Positions 23,396 to 33,155 of a DNA stretch of 60,000 nt are shown piece after piece (position 1 is the stretch's first letter; the number at the start of each line of letters is the position of its first letter). The notes below the pieces were generated by a model. That model saw only the letters and a list, made by a program, of their open reading frames with translations. It searched no databases and was not told the origin of the DNA. A program made the position numbers and the translations under genes. The stretch comes from Liolophura sinensis (Eukaryota > Mollusca > Polyplacophora > Chitonida > Chitonidae), in NCBI RefSeq assembly GCF_032854445.1, contig NC_088296.1:26285448-26345447 (forward strand). Direction: 5' to 3'.

Positions 23396-24309
23396 ATGGT
23401 CTAACCATCCAGCTACATGTGACCATTAGTATTTCAACATACATAGCGTAATGGACCACTGTTCACAAATGTCCACTTACAGCACATCATTACAGTGTTA
23501 TTATCACTTTAAGTTTAAACTGTTACCAAATCATCATCAGTCAGCAAACTGTCACAGTCATTTTCACATATAGTCTTTGAAATATGTCGGTTTACGCTGA
23601 ACGCACGCGGGTTTGCTGATTTCTAGCTGGTTCACAGCTATTAGTTTGTTTAATAGACAATTTCCGGTACCCAGTTTCATTCCTCTCCATTTGAGGAATT
23701 AGTAGTTACTGCACAACATTCCTGAAGTTTCTAGTACTTTTTTGACCAGCACGATCCGAGGTAATCACGCTACATGTAACTTTCGTAGATGTCACATGGT
23801 ACGGCTTTGGATTGAAGAGAGGTTTGTACTTGAATTGCGCACTATGCACTCAGCTACAATGTGAGGGCATTGTCGCGTTTGTCAGCGAACTGTTACATTT
23901 CCTTTTCGCTGTCCAGGATGACTCCTCTACTTCTTTAGTCTGGGTGACAGGCGAGATCTAGGTGTGGAGCGAGTTTTGCGTCCAAACAGTAGTCAGAATG
24001 GTGTAAAATCAGGCAAAGTGCAACACGATACTCCGATGTGAAATTATTCAGTTGTTATCCGTTCAGTATGTGCGACTCTAGTTCTTCGGTGGTTTGTGTT
24101 TTACGTCGTTTTTGGGAATTGGTCTTGCGATTATTGGCCTGGAACGTCCATCTTTGTTGTTGGTGGATATACGCATGTCCGTTTGCTAGCATAGATTCTA
24201 CTTTTGGGGTCTGGTGATCGACCACCACCACTTATTATCAAGTCACTTATTATCAAATCTTTCAGCACGGCTGTGTCGAGTGCACATATGTCACCATTAA
24301 GTGTTGTAT
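23396..24309. other. No recognisable feature
   Basis: Unique sequence without a convincing exon. A signal-peptide exon for the Ig gene at 21746-22099 would be expected upstream of it on the minus strand, but I did not find one. Confidence 0.4.
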
Positions 24310-24870
24310 CCTTCTCACTTAAGCTGTGTCTAACACTACTTCATGCTCTGGCTGACCACTGTTGTAAAGAGCTGTGTCCAATACTACTTCATGCTCTGGC
24401 TGACCACTGTTGTAAAGAGCTGTGTCCAATACTACTTCATGCTCTGGCTGACCCCTGTTATACAGAGCTGTATCTAACACTACTTCATGCTCTGGCTGAC
24501 CCCTGTTATACAGAGCTGTATCTAACACTACTTCATGCTCTGGCTGACCAGTGTTATACAGAGCTGTATTTAACATTACTTCATACTCTGGCTGACCCCT
24601 GTTATACAGAGCTGTATCTTTCACTACTTCATGCTTTGGCTGACCACTTTTATACACAGCTGTATCTAACATTATTTTATGCTCTGGCTTACCACTGTTA
24701 TACAGAGCTGTATCTTTCACTACTTCATGCTCTGGCTGACCAATGTTATACAGAGCTGTGTCTAACACTATTTCATGCTCTGGCTTACCACTGTTATACG
24801 GAACTGTATCTAACACTATTTCATGCTCTGGCTGACCATTGCTATACAGAGCAGTATCATCGGTGGGGGG
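24310..24870. repeat. 48-bp minisatellite, about 11 copies
   Basis: The unit contains ACTTCATGCTCTGGCTGACC and TGTTATACAGAGCTG with a 48-bp period. The period is divisible by three and the array is open on both strands. Confidence 0.9.
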
Positions 24871-24912
24871 TTTGGATCCTGGAATGTGCTTCATTATCTT
24901 ACTTATGGTCCC
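24319..24912 (-). CDS. Candidate tyrosine-repeat cytoplasmic exon (speculative)
   Basis: On the minus strand a good acceptor (GAACTTTTTCAG, AG at 24914-24913) is followed in phase 0 by a hydrophilic leader (GTISKIMKHIPGSKPPTDD). Eleven 16-residue repeats follow, of the form DTALYNSGQPEHEVVL, and the frame closes with a TAA after DTA at about 24319. Each repeat carries one tyrosine in the context LYNxG plus an acidic patch. If expressed it would be a polar tail with regularly spaced possible phosphotyrosines. The opposite strand is also open through the array and the phase does not match the phase-1 TM exons, so the open frame may be fortuitous. Confidence 0.25.
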   Translation of the reverse strand, partial: GTISKIMKHIPGSKPPTDDTALYSNGQPEHEIVLDTVPYNSGKPEHEIVLDTALYNIGQPEHEVVKDTALYNSGKPEHKIMLDTAVYKSGQPKHEVVKDTALYNRGQPEYEVMLNTALYNTGQPEHEVVLDTALYNRGQPEHEVVLDTALYNRGQPEHEVVLDTALYNSGQPEHEVVLDTALYNSGQPEHEVVLDTA

Positions 24913-25059
24913 CTGAAAAAGTTCAGATACAGACAAAATAAAGTTTTCTCTGTTGTATCTAAAAAGTCCAAGGTGAGTACTGAATGTAGCTATGAATCTT
25001 GAGTCCCGGTGTAGATCAAGTTGATAATAACCAGAACATAAGTTAATTTGACTAAACTC

Positions 25060-25880
25060 TGTAGCTCATAGATATATATACGTATATACATGTATACTGT
25101 ACACAAATGAGTTAGTGCCTGATAAGGAGAACAATTAACCGTATATACATGTATACTGTACACAAATGATTTAGTGCCTTATAAGTAATACAAGTCACCA
25201 GATATACATGTATACTGTACACAACTGAGATGGTACCTCATAAGTAATATTAGTCACCAGATATACATGTATACTGTACACAAATGAGTTTGTACCTTAT
25301 AAGGAATAGAATGCACCGTATATACATGTATAATGTACACAACTGAGTTTGTGCCTTATAAGTAATACAATTCACCGTATATACATATATACTGTACACA
25401 AATGAGTTAGTGCTTTATAAGTAATACAAGTCACCATATATACATGTATACTGTAGACAAAAAGTGTTTGTGCCTTATAAGTAATACAAATCGTCATATA
25501 TACATGTATACTGTACACAACTGAGTTTGCGCTTTGTAAATAATACAAGTCACTATATATACATGTATGCTGCACACAACTGAGTTTGTGCCTTAAAAGT
25601 AATACAAGTCACCATATATAGATGTATACTGTACACAACTGAGTTTGTGCCTTATAAGTAATACAATTCACCATATATATATGTATGCTGTACACAAATG
25701 AGTTAGTGCCTGATAAGGAAAACAATTCACCGTATATACATGTATACTGTACACAAATGAGTTAGTGCCTTATAAGTAATATGTCACCATATATACATGT
25801 ATACTGTACACAAATGAGTTAGTGCCTTATAAGTAGTAGGAGTCACCATATATATATGTATACTGTACACAAATGAGCGA
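25060..25880. repeat. ~59-bp minisatellite, about 14 copies
   Basis: The unit contains TATACATGTATACTGTACAC and GAGTTAGTGCCTTATAAGTA with a period of about 59 bp. The ATATACATGTATACTG core is nearly palindromic. Confidence 0.9.
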
Positions 25881-26500
25881 GAGCGTAAGAATGTGCATAT
25901 TTCCTCACAACATCTAGCATATACATGTACATACGTAGACCTACCTGTCCACTGAGCGACGTCGACCTATATGGCGTTGAACAACACTAATCATATATAA
26001 AGAAGACGACAGTTATTAAAGTACAGTGACGACAGATCTATCTTTAAATATCATGTACTTCTCGACATGTAGGTATAGTGACGACAGATTTATATATACC
26101 TACACATTGCATATGCAGTTGGCCACATAAGACAGGTTGTGCAGACAAGGCCATATCACAACTGAATTAAGTTCAAGGAAATTTACAAATGTAGGCCTAC
26201 ATAATAATCTTATACATAGGCCTAATTGTTAAAGCACTAATCTGGTCAGCTACATAAATTTCATAGAAATATAAGAATTGTAGTAAAATAATAAGTCATT
26301 AATTTTAAGTTTTGTGGAGTAGACCTATGGATTTAACGCATTTAACAGCCGATTAAAGAAAGAGTTTCATTTGAGGGCACGCATGACAGGAGAACTTTCT
26401 TCCCGTCATTGTCAATCCCTAAAAAGCCATGTGCTAGTTTGGCCTACGTAGCTATAAATGACTATTCTAACAAAGTTTTGGACTGTACATAGCAGACTGC
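25881..26500. other. Left flank of the viral-like element
   Basis: AT-rich host sequence. A short CGACCTATATGGCGTTGAAC segment (25967-25986) looks like another SINE tail. I compared this flank with the reverse complement of 37600-38000 and found no terminal inverted repeat or target-site duplication. Confidence 0.4.
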
Positions 26501-26518
26501 TGAGATGTCCAATCATAT

Positions 26519-27010
26519 TTGCCATTACCGGTGAAACAACAACAACATGTGCAAGTGAAGGAAGATCAATTTCTCCATGTGTTCGGTACAGGCAATATTT
26601 TGGCCACGCGAAATGAAAACACAGCACAATTTGCCTGCAAAGATAATGGCCAAGCAAGCCAGATAATTCTGCAGATCGGCCATGTGGCGAACTACAACAA
26701 CAAAATCGTCGTGGCCACAGAGGACCAGAAGCTAGGCGCCAATGAGGGTGTGAACGCTAAAGTGCCGCCAACTTTGCACAAGCGCGCACCTTCCCACGGG
26801 ATCGTTGAGCCACAAGAAAGCGTCCCACCACCCACCGTCGCACCTTCCCACGGGATCGTTGAGCCACAAGAAAGCGTCCCACCACCCACCGCGCGCGTTC
26901 CTGCCGCAGAACCCCTATTTCTAAAGGAAAAGAATCACGATGCGGAGAAGACAGCCACCGTCGTTGCTGGGGTTGGTATCGGCTTACTGCTGCTGTGGAC
27001 TATGCGTTAA
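26519..27010 (+). CDS. Element-encoded membrane protein, N-terminus damaged
   Basis: An open frame of about 163 codons. The first part (VKEDQFLHVFGTGNILATRN and on to VVATEDQKLG) looks like a compact folded domain. A proline-rich linker follows in which a 51-bp unit encoding APSHGIVEPQESVPPPT is present twice. The C-terminal segment TVVAGVGIGLLLLWTMR is one transmembrane helix. The frame has no good start: a TGA lies at 26501-26503, and the nearby ATG at 26505 is in another frame and would meet the coding frame only after a small indel near 26515. The gene is therefore probably broken at its 5' end. Its last 26 bases overlap the convergent gene on the minus strand. No function is recognised. 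The C-terminal anchor suggests a virion membrane or envelope-associated role, which is speculative. Confidence 0.55.
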   Translation: MPLPVKQQQHVQVKEDQFLHVFGTGNILATRNENTAQFACKDNGQASQIILQIGHVANYNNKIVVATEDQKLGANEGVNAKVPPTLHKRAPSHGIVEPQESVPPPTVAPSHGIVEPQESVPPPTARVPAAEPLFLKEKNHDAEKTATVVAGVGIGLLLLWTMR

Positions 27011-28370
27011 ATACTTGCGAACAGCCACGAGCATTAGGCCACCTACTGTGACGACTAGAGCCCAGACATTATCGGCCAGCCACCCAGCCGCTTTCCCGAG
27101 AAGGTTCAGTAGCCAGGACACGATACTGCCAATAATACCGGAATCGCAGCGGCAGCCTTCCAAGCCAGATTGCTAAGGGCGCGCGCCAGGGACAGGAGAT
27201 GCTTTTTCACCCATTCTTTAAGACCACGCCCGTCGGGTGGAGGTGGTGTTGGCTGGATGCCCCCGCCGGACCCGCCAGTCAGCGCCAACTTTATTGCTAG
27301 CCCCAGTGTCGAGATCGCCATCCCAATTGCCGTAAGAATGGAGACCACGGTTATTCCCTGCTCTCGGAAGAGGGTGCGGACGCGCTCGGCCAGAGTGGTA
27401 TCCTTGTGTAGGATGCGATCGATCGTCTGCTTGGTGCGGCGTATTTGCGCGCGCAGGGCTTCGCCCGTTAAAGAGGCTGCTTCGAGCCGGGCCACCCTCT
27501 CGTCCTCGAGATTCCTTATCCGGTCTGCGATCAGGCGCCGGGAGAATTCATCAGTGGCCTCCTTCAAGTTATGTTGTTCTTTTGCGATGTCCTTATCGAG
27601 ACTTGACAGCTTGGCGAGGTTATTCGCGTGATCGCCTTCCAAGGTCTGCAGTGCCTTGTCAAGCCCCAGAAGTTCTCGCATGGGAAGAGGAGAGTCGTTA
27701 ATCGTTTTAAGAGCCCGCCCGACCTCACTCTCCGTAAAGCTTGTATCCATTGTGTGGATAGCATCATGGACCTTTTCCACTGGTTGGATTAAATTCTTCA
27801 GCGGTATGGTTTCTGCCTCGGCGGCCGCGGCACCAACTTCTAAACTCGCTTTCTACAGGGCTGCGACTGCTTTCGTAGTCAGAGATTTCTGTTTTCTGTT
27901 TTTCACTTTGCTTTCTCCATTCCGGTTTACAAAGCCCAGCCCATCCACATCCTTAACAATCCTTCTCCCTCCTCCTCTCTGGGCGATTGTTGTGAGGGCT
28001 AGCGGTTCGCCAGTTTGTTCGTTGGTGAGTTCCAGGTCTGGGTATTTCACGAGTCGCAGACGCCCATCGACAAGCATAAACTTTTTTTCTTCGTTAAAAC
28101 GGAGTGGGGGAAAGTCGGGATACCAACCATCCTTCGCTATTATTTGGGAATAAGACATCACGGCGTTCTTGACCAACCTTGGTTTTTGGGCTTCGTAGAT
28201 CGTACCCAATATTGGTGTCTTGGGAAAAACATCACCTGTAAAGAGAGAGGTCTGTTCGACGACGTCGTCATTGGCGTTGTCCTCTTGGGCATTGTCCTCT
28301 TGGGCTTCGAACGGATCATCAATGTCAAAATCTGCCAAAATCCTCGTATTGAACAGTGCAAGGTATACCT
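26984..28370 (-). pseudogene. Element-encoded coiled-coil/membrane structural protein, broken
   Basis: Two open frames on the minus strand (about 28370-27853 and 27852-27106) are in the same frame and separated only by one TAG at 27855-27853. The N-terminal part has an acidic repeat (AQEDNAQEDNANDD) and a domain ending in basic KNRKQKS. The second part begins with a long coiled coil (ALQTLEGDHANNLAKLSSLD, then heptad-like RRLIADRIRNLEDER) followed by a hydrophobic helix (TVVSILTAIGMAISTLGLAI). It continues with a Gly/Pro linker and amphipathic C-terminal segments. Near 27136-27142 the reading moves to another frame, in which the hydrophobic C-terminus continues to a stop at about 26984. Lesions are thus one in-frame stop and one frameshift. 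The start is unclear, with a possible further shift near 28330. Such coiled-coil-plus-TM proteins are common in Polinton-like elements, but the role is not established. Confidence 0.65.
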
Positions 28371-28381
28371 TCAATACAATA

Positions 28382-29660
28382 ATGGATGCATACGGACGCA
28401 GGCTAAACCCCTTCAGAACACTCCGTAAGCCTCGGGGGGTACAGGGTGTACGACAGTCTTTGGTCGTCACCAACCACCCGAGTACGATGGACCAAAATCA
28501 ACAACTCTTGGCCCGTTTCCCCAACCTCGGCCCAAATGACGTCATTGTGCCCGGTACCGTGCGTTTGGCCTTCTCGATCACGATCAATTCAGAAGACTCG
28601 AACGCCACAGTGGTCGGGAATCTCGGACGCGCAGTAGTCAAGAAAACCACGATCAGAATCAGCGGGAATGAGGTAATGTCCATCGACGATTCTGATGTGT
28701 TTCTTTGCTATGGCGACTTATGTCTGACCAAAAACGAACGGAGGAATGCGGCCTACCAAGGCATCGGCAGCGAAAACATGCTTAAACTTCGAGTCTGAGC
28801 GGAGGACGCAAGTAACGACGATGCTGGAGAAAAAGCCATCGCTCGCGCCTTTAGCAGCCGGTTCCACATCCCGCTAGACTTTGAGCTTCTAGATAGCCAC
28901 ATGCCATTCTACCAGAGTGCCTTGGCCGACCGACTGGAGTACGAACTGACGTTCAACGATTACAGCCGGGTCATCAAGACAACCGACGATGACACAACTT
29001 ACACCATCGACAACATCAGCCTGGAGTTCGATATGGTCACCGAAGAGGAGCTCGCTAGACAGATCCGCATCCAGTTTGCCAGGGGCGTCTCCATTCTGTA
29101 TGATCGCGTCCTCCGCCACCGAATGTTTGTGAAGGACAAGTCTGATACTCTCTGGAACATAAACCTGAACACGCCAGCGACAGCAATGAAGGGCATCCTC
29201 ATGCTGTTCGAGACTAAAGGAATCCCGTGGGAGAGGAGGTCGGAATCCTTCTACAACCCGAAGATCACCAAAGTAGGTGACAATAGAAGGGGTCCCCTAT
29301 CAGCTGTACAGCCAGTGCATGCGGGCGTACCAAAAATGGGGCGAGGTCCAGAGGTTCTTGGCCAGCTCACCCCTTAAGAAGCGGGACCCTGAGATGGCCA
29401 GGGTCGTTAAAGACTAAGGCCTGGCAGACGTCTCCCTGGAAGAGTTCTTGATGTACAAGCACACCTTCAGGCTTGACCTTCGGCCAAGCGACGATAACGA
29501 GTTGCATGGCAGTGGTAGGCGCGTTCTGAACGCCAGCGAGGGGATTACGATACAGGTGACAAAAGAGAGAGAAGATCCCGGCGTGTTAAACGTATATCAT
29601 TATGTGATCATGGACGCAAAGCTGCACATCCAGAATGGTAGATTCGTTAGCGCGCTTTAA
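28382..29660 (+). pseudogene. MCP: Major capsid protein (MCP) pseudogene
   Basis: Three open segments form one protein of about 390-425 residues. The first runs from an ATG at 28382 (or 28487) to a TGA at 28796-28798. The second stays in the same frame to about 29274, where a one-base shift occurs. The third continues through a TAA at 29415-29417 to the final stop at 29660. Beta-rich segments such as NDVIVPGTVRLAFSITI, KKTTIRISGNEV and MPFYQSALADRLEYELTF fit a jelly-roll capsid protein. Position directly before the packaging ATPase, overlapping it by 26 bp, supports the call. The family is a double-jelly-roll hexon-like capsid protein that trimerises into the shell. Two nonsense mutations and one frameshift exclude a functional product. 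Confidence 0.7.
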
Positions 29661-30250
29661 TGATGACGCCCACTGCACGATTATCTGTGGGCAGACGAAC
29701 TGCGGCAAAACAGTCTTCGTGCTGGACCTGCTTGAGGGCCCTTTCCGCGGTTTCTTTCATCGCATTGTGATCCTGTGCCCCACTCTTAAGCATAACGAGG
29801 CGTACCGGCGGCGATGGATACTGTCTGACCCTAAGGTCTATTGTTTTAATCCCGGCGGGCGGCTCAATGACTGTCTGAGAGCTTTCTACAGATTGTTCGA
29901 GGGGGAGCCCACCCTATACATCATCGATGATTGTAGCGCGTTGGAGGCGATGAAGAAGAAACAAAAAATGCTTTCATTCATGGCTTTCTCGGGCCGTCAT
30001 GCAAAGCAAAGCGTCTGGGGTCCTCACTCAGAAATACAACGCCGTCCTCAAAGACTTTTGCGAGCAGAACAGGTGGGTGGCTTTATTCCACTGCAAAGAT
30101 CGGCACTCCTTCAACGAATGCCTGAAGGAGAACCACATCATCGAGGCCGAGAGCAAAAAAGCAGAGGTTCGACAGAAGCTCAAGAACAATCCGCATTCTA
30201 AGCTCCTGCTAATGACCGATACGCCCGCCACATCTAAGATTGTATATTAG
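29635..30250 (+). pseudogene. DNA-packaging ATPase pseudogene
   Basis: It begins with ATG at 29635 inside the end of the capsid gene. Residues 19-26 form a Walker A loop (GQTNCGKT) and residues 93-99 a Walker B strand (TLYIIDD), as in the FtsK/HerA-type A32-like ATPases that pump DNA into Polinton and NCLDV-type capsids. At the GGGG run 30017-30020 the frame shifts. The downstream frame (LTQKYNAVLKDF and on) carries the C-terminal half to a stop at 30250. One extra G in a homopolymer explains the break, so it could be a true mutation or a sequencing error. The length of about 205 codons is near the small end for this family. Confidence 0.8.
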
Positions 30251-30275
30251 ATGTAGGCGCCCCTACGTATTAAGC

Positions 30276-30923
30276 ATGGATACCGACGAGCTTATAGACG
30301 AGATTCTGGGCGCAGAGGAGGAGCCCAGCCAACAGCCCGGTCCCAGCCAACAGCGCGGCCCCAGCCAACAGCCCGGACGAAGCCACCAGCCCGGCGAAAG
30401 CCAACAGCCCGACACCAGCCAACAAGATGACGCACGGCAGCTCAGGGATAGGTTGGCAGCACTTGCGGTGGGTGGGCAGGTCAAGCGATATCTGGGAAAA
30501 GACGTAACAGCCGCTGAGATCGACGCCATGAGCGACGAAGACGTTGAAAGGCTGCACTCCCGGTACGAGGCTAAGCTCGGTGCGCGGATGGTTAATGGTC
30601 TCGGAGGTATATTCTTGAGATCATATGTAAGGGCGTCCAGCTGGCTCCTACCAATCCCACCCGAGAATCGACTAAAGCTCATGGCACAGCTCGCCACCGA
30701 CCCATTTGTTGAACAGGCACTTAGCAGTGCTAGCTGCTGGCTATACAAATGCTATGGTAAGTACTTGGTACCGTTAACCATGGCGCTGACCACTACTGAG
30801 CGCTGCTCATTTGAACACCACTGCTGTCCTAGAAATGAGCCGTATGATCCAGAGGAACATGAGTACAACGAATCCGAAAGGCCCGAAGGAAGTGGAGAGT
30901 GTGACAGCGGATTCGACGGATGA
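30276..30923 (+). CDS. Element-encoded protein with SQQPG repeats
   Basis: An open frame of 215 codons from ATG at 30276, 26 bp after the ATPase. After an acidic start (MDTDELIDEILGAEEE) come about seven Ser-Gln-Gln-Pro-Gly repeats (PSQQPG variants). A helical segment follows (ARQLRDRLAALAVGGQ), then a folded-looking region with RASSWLLPIPPENRLKLM and a Cys-rich C-terminus. It overlaps the start of the next gene by about 110 bp in another frame. The function is not recognised. Its position among capsid genes suggests a structural protein. The frame is intact, unlike the large neighbours. Confidence 0.55.
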   Translation: MDTDELIDEILGAEEEPSQQPGPSQQRGPSQQPGRSHQPGESQQPDTSQQDDARQLRDRLAALAVGGQVKRYLGKDVTAAEIDAMSDEDVERLHSRYEAKLGARMVNGLGGIFLRSYVRASSWLLPIPPENRLKLMAQLATDPFVEQALSSASCWLYKCYGKYLVPLTMALTTTERCSFEHHCCPRNEPYDPEEHEYNESERPEGSGECDSGFDG

Positions 30924-31317
30924 CGGCCCTGCGAAGAATCCCCAAAAAGTTGCTGCCGGTCGAGCGGGTGCTGCAGCGAGACAGGCCAAGGCTAAAAAGC
31001 TCAGGGACAAGCTTCGCGAGGCAAAGGCTGCTTTGCTTGGCGCAGCTGATTCCACCAAGAAACAGCCGAATGAGGCCGCGAAGGAACCGGATTCTACGAA
31101 GGCACACCAAATCACCCACTGGAGGGCGCTCCCGGCGTTATTAGGCGCTGGCAGCCTTGCAGTGCTAGTGTTGCTACGCGTGTGGCGCAGCCGCTATACA
31201 GCACGAGGTGCAGATATTAAACCGCGTGCAGATATCACGCCGGAAGAAAAGAATCTCCATTTGAATACACGTCGCGACCCTTTCTATATAGAGCAGCACG
31301 TCTACTCCACCCAGTGA
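30811..31317 (+). CDS. Element-encoded basic single-pass membrane protein
   Basis: An open frame of up to 168 codons. ATGs at 30811, 30835 and 30844 are all possible starts. The N-terminal half is basic and Ala/Lys-rich (QAKAKKLRDKLREAKAALLG), probably a charged helix. One hydrophobic helix follows (LPALLGAGSLAVLVLLRVW), then a short tail ending in YIEQHVYSTQ. A small virion or membrane-associated protein is plausible from the context. No family is recognised. Confidence 0.55.
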   Translation: MNTTAVLEMSRMIQRNMSTTNPKGPKEVESVTADSTDDGPAKNPQKVAAGRAGAAARQAKAKKLRDKLREAKAALLGAADSTKKQPNEAAKEPDSTKAHQITHWRALPALLGAGSLAVLVLLRVWRSRYTARGADIKPRADITPEEKNLHLNTRRDPFYIEQHVYSTQ

Positions 31318-31324
31318 CGGAAAA

Positions 31325-31537
31325 GTGCTAGTCAACGCGGTCTACCACGCCGCTGTGGTCTCTCTCCTGGCTACTGGGTACGCTCGTCTCGTCCAGATGT
31401 TCATGAAAGGAGCCCTCCCGAAGCTGGACTTAACACCCCGTGACGTCGGCATGGTCATTGCAGATGTAGGCCTGGCCATGTTTTCGAAGGACCTGCTAAT
31501 TAAAGAAGGGCTCCTTCCTCCCAATATAATCAAGTAG
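31325..31537 (+). CDS. Small element-encoded hydrophobic protein
   Basis: A 70-codon frame that has only a GTG at 31325 and no ATG near its start. The frame stays open upstream into the end of the previous gene, so the original start codon may be lost. It encodes a hydrophobic N-terminus (VYHAAVVSLLATGYARLVQM) and a conserved-looking amphipathic C-terminus (DVGMVIADVGLAMFSKDLL). It ends 2 bp before the next gene, in the compact style of viral genes. The function is unknown. Confidence 0.5.
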   Translation: MLVNAVYHAAVVSLLATGYARLVQMFMKGALPKLDLTPRDVGMVIADVGLAMFSKDLLIKEGLLPPNIIK

Positions 31538-31539
31538 TA

Positions 31540-31989
31540 ATGGCCTCCATCGCAATGATGATGGGCGGCGCCCTCGTGAACGCTTTGGCCTTCAGCGGGA
31601 GCAGCTATATGTTTTCAATGCTGAGGAGTTCCGGTGTCGACGAAGAGCGTAGGCGCCATGACCGCGCTGTAGAACAGCTCCAAGCCGCCCAGGAAAAATG
31701 GGCCCGAAAGCGCACTGAGCGCTTGGACTGGATCAACGATGAACTCCGCCGCCAGGGCCACGCTATCCATACGTTCCGGGATGTCGACCCTGCAATCCGC
31801 GAGTATTGTAGGGTCACGGGCAAAACTTTTACACGCGACGCACGCGACGCGCTGCTGGGCTCAGAGCCACAGCTCTCCGATTTATATGTGCCTAGTGAAG
31901 ATCAAAAACACCGCGAGATGACCTTCGTCATCTTGGGAATGTGTGTGGTTGGGGGTGTGAGTTACGGAATCGCAAAACTCACCAAGTAA
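31540..31989 (+). CDS. Element-encoded protein with two terminal TM helices and a coiled coil
   Basis: Intact 149-codon frame with ATG at 31540. A hydrophobic N-terminus (ASIAMMMGGALVNALAFSG) is followed by a long charged helix (RRRHDRAVEQLQAAQEKWAR) and a DxDPAIREYCRVTGK segment. The C-terminal helix is MTFVILGMCVVGGVSYGIAK. The layout of membrane helix, coiled coil and membrane helix suggests an internal virion membrane or vertex protein, which is inference. It is tightly packed behind the 31325 gene. Confidence 0.6.
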   Translation: MASIAMMMGGALVNALAFSGSSYMFSMLRSSGVDEERRRHDRAVEQLQAAQEKWARKRTERLDWINDELRRQGHAIHTFRDVDPAIREYCRVTGKTFTRDARDALLGSEPQLSDLYVPSEDQKHREMTFVILGMCVVGGVSYGIAKLTK

Positions 31990-32110
31990 TCCGAACTGAC
32001 TGTGCCGGACTCGCCGGGCACGATCTTAGTAGTGAGGTTGTTCTGCGCGCGACGATTAACATCTTTTTCGTCGCAAATCTGTTAAAGGGCTGCTAGAATA
32101 CCATGATGAC

Positions 32111-33130
32111 ATGGCTAGTAAAGTGTCTGCTCGCCTGGCAAATATCTACTACAGCCCTCTTTGGTGCTGGAAGGGCCGCGCGGCCATCCAGAAACTTGCC
32201 ACTGCGGCTAAAGCCTCAGAAGGTGTGGTCCGGGCCTGGCTTAAAAAGCAGGCTATCTGGCAGATATACCTGCCTCGTCCCCGAAAAATACCGAGGCCTA
32301 TGTTCGATGTTTCCACGCCGACTGACATCCACCAAGCCGATCTTCTATTTCTACCACATGATCCGCGAGGCCGGAAGCTGTATAAGTACGTGCTGACAGT
32401 TGTTGATGTCGCTTCTTGCTACAAGGAGGCGGAACCTCTGGCTACTAAAGATTCCAAAGAAGTCGCTGATGCTCTCTCTAGCATTTACAAGAGGGGACCC
32501 ATTCGATGGCCGAAGCTTCTCCAAGTTGACCCTGGGCGCGAGTTTATGGGTGCTGTGAGCCAACTGATGGCCAAACACAATGTCACAGTCCGCCGAGGCC
32601 GCGTGGATATCCACCGAGACCAAGGCATAGTGGAGCGTTTCAACCGTACTCTGGCTGAGCGGCTCTATGGACATCAGTACGCCCAGGAGATGCGCCTCCC
32701 TCCCAAACACCGGTCTACTGAATGGGTGGCTCGGCTGCCCTCTGTTGTGGCCGCTCTGAATAACGAGACAACGAGACTGATCGGTAAAAAGCCGAAAGAC
32801 GCCATCAAGGCAAAGGGGGTGCCCCATAAACCTTCCTCGACGGTTCCAGGTCGTCCTGTTTGAATTAATGAGCGGAAGATCCCCGAGGGTGTTGGCGTTC
32901 GTTATCTCTATCAACCTGGAGAGCTGGAGGGAGGCCGCCGTCGCGCGACTGATCCTGTTTGGTCTCTAGAGATATATCGGCTTGGGCGCTCTGTCACAAA
33001 GCCTAATGAACCCGTGCTGTACTATCTAGACTATACGTCGGATGGCCTGCGACGGGGATTCGTTCGTGAGGAGTTGCTTATAGTGCCTCCCGATACTCAG
33101 CTTCCCCCTGATGGCGTTCTACGGCGCTAG
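32111..33130 (+). pseudogene. INT: Retroviral-like DDE integrase pseudogene
   Basis: ATG at 32111. An rve-type catalytic core is visible. Asp77 lies in DIHQADLLFL, Asp140 in LLQVDPGREF and Glu175 in DQGIVERFNRTLAE, with 34 residues between the last two, close to the canonical DD35E spacing. The N-terminal HHCC zinc finger is not obvious. A TGA at 32861-32863 interrupts the gene. The same frame then stays open for about 88 codons to a TAG at 33128-33130 and encodes a basic C-terminal domain of the size and place of the integrase DNA-binding domain. It lies convergent to the polymerase gene, with 25 bp between the two stops. It would insert the element's DNA into host chromosomes, but here it is disabled by one stop. 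Confidence 0.85.
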
Positions 33131-33155
33131 TAGTTCCTGGATGTCCATTCCTGCG

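Noticed and set aside
23021-23459. Three overlapping minus-strand ORFs rich in Cys and Tyr
   Set aside because: They run through a 22-bp repeat in all three frames. Pure periodicity effect.
24204-24941. 245-codon plus-strand open frame with leucine-rich repeats
   Set aside because: It is the opposite strand of the 48-bp array. The plus-strand frame has no acceptor or convincing start, and the minus-strand reading has better splice and stop context, though that too is weak.
25881-26500. Terminal inverted repeat of the viral-like element
   Set aside because: I compared this flank with the reverse complement of about 37600-38000 by eye and found no extended match. A formal alignment could still find short degenerate ends.
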